Source of the DNA: Actinomycetospora succinea
GTDB taxonomy: Bacteria; Actinomycetota; Actinomycetes; Mycobacteriales; Pseudonocardiaceae
Assembly: GCF_004363095.1 (NCBI RefSeq)
Contig: NZ_SNYO01000001.1
Coordinates: forward strand, 1,178,001-1,242,000
Reading direction: 5' to 3'
Length of the DNA: 64,000 bases
This document shows, piece by piece, positions 18,245-26,560 of this stretch (position 1 is its first letter; each line of letters starts with the position of its first letter). The notes below the pieces were generated by a model. It did not search any database. It saw only the letters and a program-made list of their open reading frames with translations, and was not told the origin of the DNA. A program made the translations under genes and the position numbers.

Positions 18245-19036
18245 ATGACGTCCGATCCGGTCCGCGTCCATGGCGACGACGGCCCGCCCGTGCTCCTGCT
18301 GCCGGGCGGAGCCGCGGCGGCCGAGGGGTTCTTCCCGGGGCTCGTCGAGGGGCTCGTCGCCGATCCCGGCTGCCGGGTGATCGTCCACGACCGCCCCGGC
18401 ACCGGGTACTCGTCCGAGCCCGGACGGCTCGCGGACGCCGCCGACCACCTCCACGCCATCGTCGCCGACGTCGCCCTGGGGCCCGTCGTCGCCGTCGGGC
18501 AGAGCCTCGGCGGGGCCGTCGCCACCCTGCTCGCCGCCGCGCACCCCGACGACGTCGCCGGCCTGGTGCTGCTCGACATGACGCCGGTGAACGACGCGGA
18601 GATCAGCGCGCAGGTCGAGCAGCGGGCCGCGACGGTGGCGCGGGCGGCCGCGATCCCGGTGCTCGGTCCGGCGCTGCTGCGCGGGACGCTCGCCCTCACC
18701 GCCCGGAGCATGAAGCGGGGGCTGCGTCCGGACTGCGCCGCGGCGGTCGACGCGACGCTGGACATGGACACCGACCAGCTGGCGCGCTCCGTGGACGGGC
18801 TCACCGAGCTGGCCCGCGGGTGGCGCGACGAGGCGCTCCCGCGCGTGCCGGCCGCGGTGGTCACCGCCGACCGCAAGCCCGGCGCCCCGATCCGCCGAGC
18901 CCACGAGCGCGTGGCCGCCGCCCTCGGGGCACCGGTGCTGACCTGGCCGGGGGCGACCCACAGCGTGCACCTCGACCACCCCGACGAGGTGCTCGCGACC
19001 GTCCGCGACGTCGTCCGGCGGTCGGCCGGGCGCTAG
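18245..19036 (+). CDS. Alpha/beta hydrolase
   Basis: 263 aa. The nucleophile elbow GQSLGG has Ser87; an oxyanion-type [10 protein letters not shown] opens the fold, and a His near 239-242 (THSVHLDHP) completes the triad with a probable Asp around 209. The chain is a compact single domain with no signal peptide. Start ATG 18245. The stop overlaps that of the converging rhodanese gene by 4 bp. The substrate is unknown; esterase, haloperoxidase-like and lactonase activities are all possible. Confidence 0.85.
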   Translation: MTSDPVRVHGDDGPPVLLLPGGAAAAEGFFPGLVEGLVADPGCRVIVHDRPGTGYSSEPGRLADAADHLHAIVADVALGPVVAVGQSLGGAVATLLAAAHPDDVAGLVLLDMTPVNDAEISAQVEQRAATVARAAAIPVLGPALLRGTLALTARSMKRGLRPDCAAAVDATLDMDTDQLARSVDGLTELARGWRDEALPRVPAAVVTADRKPGAPIRRAHERVAAALGAPVLTWPGATHSVHLDHPDEVLATVRDVVRRSAGR

Positions 19037-19356
19037 TCGAGCGCCCCCGGCGTGCCGTCGTCGTGCACGATCGGGCCGCCGGCCTCCGACCAGCCCCGCA
19101 GGCCGCCGTCGAGGCTGACGGCGTCGACGCCGGCCTCGGCGAGCCTCTCCGCCGCGCGCGTGCCGCGACCGCCGCCGCGGCACGTCGTGATCACCGAGCG
19201 CTCCGCGAACTCGGCGGGGTCGAGGTCGCCGAGCGGGCGGTGCACGGCGTCCGGGGCGTGGCCCGCGGCCCACTCGTCGGGCTCGCGGACGTCGACGAGC
19301 ACGGCCTCGCCGGCCTCGAGGCGGCGGCGGGCGTCGGCGGGATCGATCGTGGACAT
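19033..19356 (-). CDS. Single-domain rhodanese
   Basis: Sulfurtransferase fold of 107 aa, the size of GlpE-like proteins. [23 protein letters not shown] is typical, and the catalytic loop is C59-RGGGRG with the cysteine intact, so it is probably active. A later [12 protein letters not shown] closes the domain. Cytosolic. Start ATG 19356. Its stop overlaps that of the hydrolase by 4 bp. The next gene on the same strand, a small barrel protein, is 29 bp upstream, so the two may be co-transcribed. Confidence 0.88.
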   Translation of the reverse strand: MSTIDPADARRRLEAGEAVLVDVREPDEWAAGHAPDAVHRPLGDLDPAEFAERSVITTCRGGGRGTRAAERLAEAGVDAVSLDGGLRGWSEAGGPIVHDDGTPGALD

Positions 19357-19385
19357 GGCCCCCAGCGTGGCACCCGCGGGCGGGC

Positions 19386-19685
19386 CTAGCTGCGGCGCTC
19401 CGCGGGCGCGATGAGGTAGTTGTGCACCTCGAGCACGCGTACGTCGGGCGCGGCGATCCCGAGGCGCTCGAGCACCGGCCCGAGGCGCTCGGAGACGAAG
19501 CGCTGGAACGCCTCGGGGGACTCCCAGACGTCGATCCCGCGGAACCCGTCCTCGGTGGGCGTCGCGAAGTGGAACAGGCAGCCGGGCTCCGACGGCCCGC
19601 CCGGCCGGAAGTCCAGCCGCCCGAGCAGGTCGTCGTACACCTCGAGCGACACCCGGTGGAACGTCGTCTCGACTGCGGTCGCCAT
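19386..19685 (-). CDS. Small dimeric alpha/beta-barrel protein (ABM-like)
   Basis: Protein of 99 aa. The beta-alpha-beta-beta pattern, with FRGIDVWESPEAFQRFVSER in the middle and VRVLEVHNYLI at the end, fits the dimeric alpha/beta-barrel superfamily that includes antibiotic-biosynthesis monooxygenases. Catalytic residues are not recognisable, so the function is open. ATG at 19685 is preceded by GGAGGAGG, a strong ribosome site. It probably reads through to the rhodanese gene. Confidence 0.65.
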   Translation of the reverse strand: MATAVETTFHRVSLEVYDDLLGRLDFRPGGPSEPGCLFHFATPTEDGFRGIDVWESPEAFQRFVSERLGPVLERLGIAAPDVRVLEVHNYLIAPAERRS

Positions 19686-19786
19686 CGCGGGCCTCCTCCT
19701 CTGGACAGCTCCGGAGAGGTCAGCATAATGAGACGCCGATCACATCCGTCCGGGGCGAGCGCGCCGGGGACACGAGGGGGCCACCG

Positions 19787-20242
19787 ATGGCCGCATCGGA
19801 CGAGAGCGGGTCGCCGGTCTTCCGGCTGATCTACCAGAGCCACAGCCGCATCCCGAAGAGCGACCGGCCGACGGTCCTCGGCGAGATCTTCAGCACGGCG
19901 CGGTCGCGGAACAAGGGCGCGGACATCACGGGCGCGCTGCTGATCACCGACCACTACTTCGCCCAGGTCCTCGAGGGTCCCCAGGGCACCGTCGAGGAGC
20001 TCTACGGCCGCATCAGCGCCGACCCCCGCCACGAGCGGCTGGCCGTGCTCGACTCCGGCACGGTCGACGAGCGCGCGTTCGGGAAGTGGTCGATGGCCCA
20101 GGTCTCCGCCGCGGGGCACGCCGACATCCCCCTGCACACCGCCAACGGCGAGATCCACCCCGCGGCGCCGAGCCACCTCACCGCGGAACAGAGCAAGGTC
20201 TTCGCGACCATGCGCAACGCGATCGGCGCGGACACGGTCTGA
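19787..20242 (+). CDS. BLUF-domain blue-light receptor
   Basis: 151 aa, a stand-alone BLUF protein that binds FAD and senses blue light. The photocycle residues are in place: Tyr16 (RLIYQSHS), Asn42 (SRNKGADITG), Gln60 (YFAQVLEG), and Trp101 with Met103 (KWSM). A C-terminal tail of about 45 residues ends in a helix and carries no recognisable output domain, so it would signal by protein contact. Start ATG 19787 after GAGGGGG. No partner gene is obvious; a divergent barrel/rhodanese pair lies to the left. Two tandem hairpins follow. Confidence 0.92.
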   Translation: MAASDESGSPVFRLIYQSHSRIPKSDRPTVLGEIFSTARSRNKGADITGALLITDHYFAQVLEGPQGTVEELYGRISADPRHERLAVLDSGTVDERAFGKWSMAQVSAAGHADIPLHTANGEIHPAAPSHLTAEQSKVFATMRNAIGADTV

Positions 20243-20266
20243 GGTCTACCGGCGCGCGCTGGTCCT

Positions 20267-20314
20267 GAGCGAAGGGCACCTTCGCTCGGAGAGGTGGGCG
20301 AGGGGCGCCCCTCG
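20267..20314 (+). terminator. Two tandem hairpins after the BLUF gene
   Basis: Hairpin 1 is a perfect 9-bp stem, GAGCGAAGG and CCTTCGCTC, around GCA (20267-20287). Hairpin 2 is a perfect 16-bp palindrome, CGAGGGGC followed by GCCCCTCG (20299-20314). They sit 24 bp after the BLUF stop. There is no U-tract, as is common in actinomycete terminators. They separate the BLUF and HNH genes. Confidence 0.6.
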
Positions 20315-20386
20315 TCGGGACAGCGCTGACGTTGCTGAGGCGGTCTCAGTGAACGGGCCCGGCGTTGTCGGGGGTCGGGTCTACAT

Positions 20387-20402
20387 TCGAACACATGAGC
20401 GA
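20387..20402 (+). promoter_or_regulatory. LexA (SOS)-box-like site over the HNH start codon
   Basis: TCGAACACATGAGCGA matches the actinobacterial SOS-box pattern TCGAAC-N4-GTTCGA at 10 of 12 positions: the left half is perfect, the right half is GAGCGA. The ATG of the DUF222-HNH gene (20395) lies inside it. I recall that mycobacterial 13E12-type (DUF222-HNH) genes carry LexA boxes at the same place. Confidence 0.5.
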
Positions 20403-21783
20403 ATACGTGGTGGGGGTGGCGGAGCGCGAGGCGCTCGAGTCCGCTCGTGCCGAGATGATCGCTCAGCGCCGCGCCTACTACCGCCGCCTCGAGAGCATCG
20501 CTCGGATCGCCGACCTCGGGACGGCGGCGAACACCGGATATCGATCCGTCGAGTCGCTGATCGCGGATCGGGACAACCTCGACCTCGCCGACGCCAAGCG
20601 GCTGGTGGCCGAGGCGGCGGACCTGTGTGCCCGCTCGTCGCTGCTGGGGGAGCCGCTGCCGGCCCGGCTGCCCTGCACCGGCGCGGCGCTGTCGGCGGGG
20701 CTGATCGACCCGCAGCATGTTAAGATCATCCGGGAGACGATGGCCCACCTCGCGGGCCTCGCGTCCCCGCCGCCGCCGGACGAGCTGGCCGGGGTGGAGA
20801 AGACCCTCGCGGACTACGCGGAGCTGTTGCCGCCGCGCAAGCTGCAGCAGTTGGCGAAGGCGTTCATCGATCGCTACGACCCCGACGGCGCCGCTCCACC
20901 CGACGGTGAGCACTGCCGCGACGAGATGCACCTGCTGCGCCGCAGGGACGGGTCGCTGGTGTTCAAGGGGACGCTGCACGACCCGCTGGACGCCGAAGCC
21001 GCGGTCGAGGTGTTCGGAGTCCTGTCCGAGCGAGCCGGCGCCGACGACGAACGCTCCCTGGAACGCCGTCAAGCCGATGCGTTCAAGGACCTCACCCAGG
21101 ACGCCCGTGGCCCGCGAGGTCTGGCCACCGACGCCCGCAAAGAGCACGTCAACCCTGATCCGGCGGGCGTCGAGGCCGACGCGCCGACAGAGGCGGACGA
21201 CGACGAGGCAGGCGGCGAGGCGCCGTTGGCGTTGATCCCCGAACCTCGCCGTCCCGAGACGGGCAAGACCGGCTGGACCGAACGCCCCGGCCGCGCGCTG
21301 CTCACGGTGACGATCGATCACCGCTGGCTGTGCGAAGCCCTCACGGGCAAGGGCGGCTACGGCACGCTGGACTCCGGCCACCACGTCGACGCCGCCACGG
21401 TCCGCCGGTGGGCCTGCGACGCCGAGATCATCCCCATGATCCTCGGCGCCAAGTCCGAACCCCTCGACGTCGGACGCAGCCAGCGCACCGCCCCCGACGC
21501 CATCCGCCGCGCCCTCAACCACCGCGACGGAGGCTGCGCCTTCCCCGGCTGCACCCGACGACCACGACGCTGCGAAGCCCACCACGTCCGAGAATGGCTG
21601 CAGCACCGCGGCGCGACCGCGCTCGACAACATGTGCCTCTTGTGTCGCCACCACCACCAGCTGCTCCACCACGGGCACTGGACCATCGAGATGATCAACG
21701 GTCGGCCCTGGTTCACCCCGCCCTGGATCATCGACACCGAACGACGACCCCGACCCGGCGGACGACCACGCGTTCCCACCTGA
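20395..21783 (+). CDS. DUF222 / HNH endonuclease (13E12 type)
   Basis: Protein of 462 aa. The long helical DUF222 part covers about the first 290 residues (YRSVESLIADRDNLDLADAKRLV, LPARLPCTGAAL). A charged, low-complexity linker lies near 255-290. The C-terminal HNH motif is complete, with zinc-type cysteines: CAFPGCTRR, CEAHHVREW, then LDNMCLLCRHHHQLLHH. This family is a multicopy, partly mobile group in actinobacteria (13E12 repeats of mycobacteria). ATG at 20395 lies in an SOS-box-like site; a TTG 30 bp upstream is less likely. GC is a bit lower than in neighbours and TTG/AAG codons are more frequent. A second, partial member lies at the window end. Confidence 0.9.
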   Translation: MSEYVVGVAEREALESARAEMIAQRRAYYRRLESIARIADLGTAANTGYRSVESLIADRDNLDLADAKRLVAEAADLCARSSLLGEPLPARLPCTGAALSAGLIDPQHVKIIRETMAHLAGLASPPPPDELAGVEKTLADYAELLPPRKLQQLAKAFIDRYDPDGAAPPDGEHCRDEMHLLRRRDGSLVFKGTLHDPLDAEAAVEVFGVLSERAGADDERSLERRQADAFKDLTQDARGPRGLATDARKEHVNPDPAGVEADAPTEADDDEAGGEAPLALIPEPRRPETGKTGWTERPGRALLTVTIDHRWLCEALTGKGGYGTLDSGHHVDAATVRRWACDAEIIPMILGAKSEPLDVGRSQRTAPDAIRRALNHRDGGCAFPGCTRRPRRCEAHHVREWLQHRGATALDNMCLLCRHHHQLLHHGHWTIEMINGRPWFTPPWIIDTERRPRPGGRPRVPT

Positions 21784-21831
21784 CGGCCGTCGCGCGGTGA
21801 TTGCCCATTGCCCTCCGGCCTCGTGATCGGT

Positions 21832-21836
21832 AGGAG
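21832..21836 (+). promoter_or_regulatory. Ribosome site fixing the acyl-CoA ligase start
   Basis: AGGAG with 7 nt to GTG 21844. This favours GTG 21844 over the earlier in-frame TTG at 21808 and GTG at 21823, which have no comparable site. Confidence 0.6.
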
Positions 21837-21843
21837 CAGCGGG

Positions 21844-23421
21844 GTGGACGATCTCGATCGGTACCTCCCGCCCCTCACCGCGGACGTCGTGCGCGCGCGC
21901 CGTCAGACGATCGGCTCGCTGCTCGCCCGCAGCGCGCTGAAGCACGGCCCGAAGCTCGCGGTCGTGCACCGGGAGACCCGCCGGACGTTCGCCGAGCTCG
22001 ACGCCGACGCCAACCGCGTCGCGAACGCGCTCGCGGCGCGGGGCGTCGTGCGCCACCAGCGCGTCGCGATCTTCTCCCACAACTCGTACGCGTTCGTCGT
22101 CGCGTACTTCGCGCTCGCGCGGCTCGGGGCGATCTCGGTGCCGGTGAACTTCAACTTCGTGGCGTCCGAGGTCCGCTACGTGCTCGAGGACAGCGGCGCG
22201 ACGGCGGTGATCGTCGAGGACGCGCTGGTCGACACCTTCGGGGCCGCGGAGGTCGCCGTCTCGCTCGGCGTGGTCATCGGCCACAGCCCGGGCTGGACGT
22301 CGTTCGACCGGCTGCTCGCCCACGAGGACGCGACCGAGCCGGACGTCGAGATCGGCGACGACGACCCGGTCCAGCTGCTCTACACCAGCGGCACCACGTC
22401 CGCGCCCAAGGGCGCGATCATGACCAACCGCAACCTCATCGCCCAGTACGTCAGCGACATCGTCGACGGCGAGTACCACCGCGACGACGTCGAGCTGCAC
22501 GCGCTGCCGCTCTACCACTGCGCGGCGCTGCACGACTTCCTCACGCCCGACGTCTACCTCGGCGCCACCAGCGTCGTCGTCGACTCCGCCGACCCGGAGA
22601 CGATCCTGCGCACGGTCGAGGCCGAGCGGATCACCAAGATGTTCTGCCCGCCGACCGTGTGGATCCGGCTGCTGCGCTCGCCGGCGTTCGACCGGTACGA
22701 CCTGTCCTCGCTGCGCAAGGGCTACTACGGGGCGGCGATCATGCCGGTCGCCGTGCTCGAGGAGCTCGGCAGCCGGCTGCCCGACATCCGCCTCTTCAAC
22801 TACTACGGCCAGACCGAGCTCGCCCCGAACGCCACCGTCCTGTTCCCCGAGGAGCAGATCACCAAAGCGGGCACCGCCGGGCGCGCGAGCCTCAACGTCG
22901 AGACCCGGCTGCACGACGAGAACGACCGGCCGGTGCCGGTGGGGCAGGTCGGCGAGATCGTGCACCGGACCCCGCACGCGATGCGCGGGTACTGGGGCAA
23001 GCCGGAGGCGACCGCCGAGGTGTTCAAGAACGGCTGGTTCCACAGCGGCGACCTCGGGGTGATGGACGCCGACGGCTACCTCACGATCGTCGACCGCAAG
23101 AAGGACATCATCATCACCGGCGGCGAGAACGTCGCGAGCCGCGAGGTCGAGGACGCGATCTACGCGCACACCGCGGTGAGCGAGGTGGCCGTGTTCGGGG
23201 TGAAGCACCCCGAGTGGATCGAGGCGGTCGCCGCCGCCGTGGTCCTCCGGGACGGCCACACCGCCGAACCGACCGAGATCGTCGCCCACGCCCGCGAGCG
23301 CCTGGCGGGCTTCAAGGCCCCGAAGTACGTGGTCCTCGTCGACGAGCTGCCGAAGAATCCCAGCGGGAAGATCCTCAAGCGCGAGCTGCGGGACACCTAC
23401 GCCGGGCTCGCCGACGGGTGA
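21844..23421 (+). CDS. Acyl-CoA synthetase (AMP-forming)
   Basis: ANL-family enzyme of 525 aa that activates a carboxylic acid to acyl-AMP and then to the CoA thioester. Visible motifs are the AMP-binding P-loop LYTSGTTSAPKGA near residue 177, the NYYGQTELAP motif, the WFHSGDLGVMDADGY hinge region, and the catalytic Lys in NPSGKILKRELR at the C terminus. The length is that of fatty-acid or aromatic acyl-CoA ligases (FadD3/FadD13-like). The substrate is not evident. The stop overlaps the next gene (GTGA), so the membrane protein is coupled to it. Confidence 0.92.
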   Translation: MDDLDRYLPPLTADVVRARRQTIGSLLARSALKHGPKLAVVHRETRRTFAELDADANRVANALAARGVVRHQRVAIFSHNSYAFVVAYFALARLGAISVPVNFNFVASEVRYVLEDSGATAVIVEDALVDTFGAAEVAVSLGVVIGHSPGWTSFDRLLAHEDATEPDVEIGDDDPVQLLYTSGTTSAPKGAIMTNRNLIAQYVSDIVDGEYHRDDVELHALPLYHCAALHDFLTPDVYLGATSVVVDSADPETILRTVEAERITKMFCPPTVWIRLLRSPAFDRYDLSSLRKGYYGAAIMPVAVLEELGSRLPDIRLFNYYGQTELAPNATVLFPEEQITKAGTAGRASLNVETRLHDENDRPVPVGQVGEIVHRTPHAMRGYWGKPEATAEVFKNGWFHSGDLGVMDADGYLTIVDRKKDIIITGGENVASREVEDAIYAHTAVSEVAVFGVKHPEWIEAVAAAVVLRDGHTAEPTEIVAHARERLAGFKAPKYVVLVDELPKNPSGKILKRELRDTYAGLADG

Positions 23422-24488
23422 GCGCCCACCGGGGTCCCGTGCCGCGCGAGGACGCGGCGCGCAGCGTGCGGCTGGTGGCCGTGGGGTTCGGGGTGACGGT
23501 GGTGGTCACGCGCCTCTACCTCGCGCTGACCGGCTATCCGCAGATCGGCGGCGAGGTCTACCACCTCGCGCACGCGCTCTGGGGCGGGCTGCTGCTCCTC
23601 GTCGGCGGGCTGACCGCGCTGGCCTGGAGCAACCGCTGGGTCCCGACGGTCACCGCCGTGTGCGCCGGCGTCGGGTCCGGGCTGTTCGTCGACGAGGTCG
23701 GCAAGTTCATCACCCAGCGCAACGACTACTTCACCCCGCTCGCCGCGCCGATCATCTACGCCGTGTTCCTGGGCGTCCTCGGGCTCGCGCTGCTGGCGGG
23801 CCGCGCCCGGCTCGACCGGCCGCGGGTGCTGGCGTACTCGGTGGCCGTCCGGTCGAAGAGCCTCGCCGACGGCCCGCTGCGTCCCGACGACCGCGCGGCG
23901 CTGCTCCGCGACCTCGACGCGCTCGCCGACCACCCGGCCCGCCCCGACCTCGCCGCCTACGCCGCCGCGCTGCGCCCGGTGGTGGACCAGGCCCCGACCG
24001 ACGTGCCCCGGGACCGCGCCCGCCCGCTGCTCGCCGTGCTCCATCGCGCCGAGTCCGGCCTCGTGCCGCGCTGGGTGCACCGGATCGTGCTGATCGTGGG
24101 GTCGGTGCTGCTCGGACTGCTCTCGCTGGTCGGGCTCGTGGTGCTGCTCGCGCTGTGGAGCAGCGATCCGGACGTGCAGATCGTCCTCGACGACCAGACC
24201 CTCCCGCCCGGCAGCAGGCCGCCGGTGCTCGTCGTCGCGTCGGCGGGGGAGGCGCTCCTCGGGGTGCTCCTGCTCGTGGCGGCGGGCGCGCTGCTCCTGG
24301 GCCGCGACCGCGTCGGCATCCGGCTGTGCCGGGTGGGGCTGCTCGTCGCCCTCGCCGGCGTGAACGTCGCGCTGGGCTACCTCGACGCCGAGCTCGTGGT
24401 GGTCGCCGTCGTCGCGGAGCTCGCCCTGCTGCTGCTCGCCGGCCGGTACCGGACGCGCTTCCTCACCCAGACGACCGAGAGGACCTGA
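23418..24488 (+). CDS. Multi-spanning membrane protein
   Basis: Unrecognised integral membrane protein of 356 aa. Hydrophobic helices are visible at about residues 18-38, 46-70, 74-92, 102-125, then 218-248, 273-297, 303-320 and 325-345, with a soluble loop of about 80 residues (130-215) in the middle. There is a conserved-looking HLAHALWGGLLLLVGG segment. It starts at the GTG inside the acyl-CoA ligase stop, so it is translated with that gene and may handle a lipid product, though this is inference. Its 3' end overlaps the converging gene by 26 bp. Confidence 0.75.
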   Translation: MSAHRGPVPREDAARSVRLVAVGFGVTVVVTRLYLALTGYPQIGGEVYHLAHALWGGLLLLVGGLTALAWSNRWVPTVTAVCAGVGSGLFVDEVGKFITQRNDYFTPLAAPIIYAVFLGVLGLALLAGRARLDRPRVLAYSVAVRSKSLADGPLRPDDRAALLRDLDALADHPARPDLAAYAAALRPVVDQAPTDVPRDRARPLLAVLHRAESGLVPRWVHRIVLIVGSVLLGLLSLVGLVVLLALWSSDPDVQIVLDDQTLPPGSRPPVLVVASAGEALLGVLLLVAAGALLLGRDRVGIRLCRVGLLVALAGVNVALGYLDAELVVVAVVAELALLLLAGRYRTRFLTQTTERT

Positions 24489-25215
24489 GCCGCCGGCCCT
24501 CGTCCTCGGCGTGCGCGAACCGCAGCGTGGTCGCGAGCCACAGCAGCACGTCGTGCAGGCGCAGGCGCGTCGGTGCGGTCCCACTGAGCTCCGCGGCCAC
24601 GGCGGACTCGAGCGCGGCGAACCCGACGTCGTTGACCCGCAGCTCCCGGTGGACGACCGCCTCCACGCCGCTGTCGCCCTCCTCGAGGTGGGGCAGCAGC
24701 GTGCGGCGGGTGGTCCGTGTCAGGTGCGGGACGAGGTCGGGCCGGCGGTGGTGCAGGGCGGCGAGGACGTGCGGGGCGTGGCTGCCGGCGTCCTCGCCGA
24801 TCCCGCGCAGCAGCGCGCCGACCGTGCCGGGCTCGCCGAGCACCGAGAGCTCCTCGTCGGGCAGCTCCCAGAACGGGCGCCCGTCCGCGCGGGCGGCCAG
24901 CGCCTCGACCCGCGGGGCGAGCGCAGCGAGGGCGTCGTGGACGGCGTGCCAGCCGGCCGGGTCGAGGCGACCGTGCAGGCCCTCGCCGATCAGGACGTCG
25001 GCGTCGAGGTTCTCGCCGACCGGCCGCGCGTCGAACCGCGACCACCCGAAGGCGGGCACCTGCGCCCAGCGGCCCTCCGGGATACCGGGGGAGCGGAAGC
25101 GCAGCCAGCGCATCCCGCGGGCGTAGCCGACGACGGCGTCCCGGGCACGGTCCAGCGTCAACGGGTCGGGCCCGACGCTGGGCAGCGCCAGGATGGTCCG
25201 CTCCGTCGTCGCCAC
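24463..25215 (-). CDS. Conserved hypothetical protein, possibly DUF6308
   Basis: Soluble protein of 250 aa from GTG 25215. Segments such as DPLTLDRARDAVVGYARGMRW, VPAFGWSRFDARPVGENLDADVLIGEGLHG and a late LRLHDVLLWLATTLRF look like an actinobacterial family I know as DUF6308, but I am not certain. There are no cofactor or metal motifs. The 3' end overlaps the membrane-protein gene by 26 bp in convergent orientation. Divergent from the Ddn-like gene, with 91 bp between starts. Confidence 0.6.
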   Translation of the reverse strand: MATTERTILALPSVGPDPLTLDRARDAVVGYARGMRWLRFRSPGIPEGRWAQVPAFGWSRFDARPVGENLDADVLIGEGLHGRLDPAGWHAVHDALAALAPRVEALAARADGRPFWELPDEELSVLGEPGTVGALLRGIGEDAGSHAPHVLAALHHRRPDLVPHLTRTTRRTLLPHLEEGDSGVEAVVHRELRVNDVGFAALESAVAAELSGTAPTRLRLHDVLLWLATTLRFAHAEDEGRRLRSSRSSG

Positions 25216-25306
25216 GCCCTCATCGTGCACCGCGAGACGGCCGGGTCCCCGACGAGCGCCGGGACGAGCGCCGGAATGAGCCCGGCGCGCGCCGGGTTCT
25301 CCGGCT

Positions 25307-25738
25307 GTGACCGACGAGAAGGCCGAGCTCAGCCCGACGGACTGGGTACGGGGCCAGACACAGAAGATCCTGGAGACGGGCACCACCGCGGGCATCGAGG
25401 TGAACGGCTCGCCGATCGTGCTCCTCACGCTGCGCGGGGCGAAGACCGGCAAGCTCCGGTACACCCCGGTGATGCGCGTCGAGCACGACGGCAGCTACGC
25501 CGTCGTCGCCTCGAAGGGCGGAGCGCCCGAGAACCCGGTGTGGTTCGAGAACATCCGCGCACATCCCGAGATCTCACTGCAGGACGGCACGGAGACCCGG
25601 GAGTACACGGCGCGCGTCGTGTCCGGCGACGAGCGCGCGCAGTGGTGGGACCGCGCCGTCGCGGCGTTCCCGAACTACGCGGAGTACGCCACCCGCACCG
25701 ACCGCGAGATCCCGGTGTTCGTGCTCGACCCCCGCTGA
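25307..25738 (+). CDS. Deazaflavin (F420)-dependent nitroreductase family (Ddn-like)
   Basis: 143 aa split-barrel enzyme of the F420H2-dependent quinone reductase / Ddn family. Characteristic are [47 protein letters not shown], which spans the F420 phosphate and ring contacts, and a late [17 protein letters not shown]. Probably reduces quinones or activated enones; membrane association is common in the family. GTG start 25307. It converges with the TetR gene, 10 bp between stops, so the TetR is not an obvious upstream regulator. Confidence 0.9.
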   Translation: MTDEKAELSPTDWVRGQTQKILETGTTAGIEVNGSPIVLLTLRGAKTGKLRYTPVMRVEHDGSYAVVASKGGAPENPVWFENIRAHPEISLQDGTETREYTARVVSGDERAQWWDRAVAAFPNYAEYATRTDREIPVFVLDPR

Positions 25739-25748
25739 GGAGTCCGGG

Positions 25749-26486
25749 TCAGGCCGTGTCCTCCCGGCGGGCACGGTCGAAGGTCGCGGCGTCCGGCGGC
25801 GGGCGCCGCGACCACCCGGAGGCCGACCACGACTCGAGCCACGAGCGCTCGGCCAGCGTCGGCAGGAGCGCGAGCCACGTCGTGGTCATGCGCTCCCAGA
25901 GCGAGGGGCCGTCGGGCTGGACCTCGGCGAGGTAGTGGTGCCCGACCACCGTCGAGAGCAGCGTCGAGCTCACCGACATCGGGTCGGTGCTGGCGGTGAC
26001 GAGCCCGGCGGCGCAGGCCTGCCCGAGCAGGACCTCGGTCTCGGAGCGCCAGCCCTCGACCCACTTGTGGCGGTCGGCCTGCATCCCCGGGTCCTCGCGC
26101 ATGACCCGGACGCCGCCCGTGACGATCGGGTCGTGCACGAGCCGGGCGATCTGCGCGTCGTAGACGACGAGCAGCGCGCGCAACGGGTCGAGCCCCCGGG
26201 CCGCGATGCGGGCCCTGATGTCCTCCCACGAGGAGTGCAGCTCGTCGACCACGGCCCAGCCGAGCGCGGACTTGTTCTCGAAGTGGAAGAACAGCGCGCC
26301 CTTCGTGCGCCCGCCGTCCGCGACCACCTGGGACAGGGACGTGAGGTGGTAGCCCTGGTCGGCGAAGCGGCGCGCGGCGGCGAGGAGGAGCTCGCGGCGG
26401 GTCGCGCGCGCCCGCGCCTGCAGGGGCGCGGTGACGGCCCGGTCCGACCAGCGGGGCACCGGGAGGTCGAACCACTCCGGTGCCAT
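25749..26486 (-). CDS. TetR regulator, butyrolactone-receptor (ArpA/ScbR) type
   Basis: 245 aa. The N-terminal HTH reads RRELLLAAARRFADQGYHLTSLSQVV, then TKGALFFHFENKSALGWAV. The TKGALxFHFxxK signature is typical of gamma-butyrolactone receptors of streptomycetes rather than of most TetR proteins. The ligand half has no homology I can name. ATG 26486 leaves an N-terminal arm of about 25 residues. I see no clear ribosome site. It is downstream of the methyltransferase/MFS pair on the same strand. No butyrolactone synthase (AfsA) gene is in the window. Confidence 0.75.
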   Translation of the reverse strand: MAPEWFDLPVPRWSDRAVTAPLQARARATRRELLLAAARRFADQGYHLTSLSQVVADGGRTKGALFFHFENKSALGWAVVDELHSSWEDIRARIAARGLDPLRALLVVYDAQIARLVHDPIVTGGVRVMREDPGMQADRHKWVEGWRSETEVLLGQACAAGLVTASTDPMSVSSTLLSTVVGHHYLAEVQPDGPSLWERMTTTWLALLPTLAERSWLESWSASGWSRRPPPDAATFDRARREDTA

Positions 26487-26560
26487 ACGCCGAGTATGCG
26501 GACCGGCGCCGTCTCCCGTCAGGAAACCTGCCGTCGGTGCGGTGAGCGGCGCGCCGACCG

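Noticed and set aside
20365-20394. TTG start for the HNH gene 30 bp upstream
   Set aside because: No ribosome site, and the ATG at 20395 lies in the SOS-like box as expected for this family.
20395-21783. HNH gene as a mobile element or insertion sequence
   Set aside because: No transposase, no terminal repeats or target duplications seen; only the HNH family itself hints at mobility.
20002-23289. Very long open frame on the minus strand across HNH and acyl-CoA ligase genes
   Set aside because: It is the mirror of strong third-position GC on the plus strand; its translation is His/Arg/Gly-rich and has no domain, while the plus strand has clear motifs.
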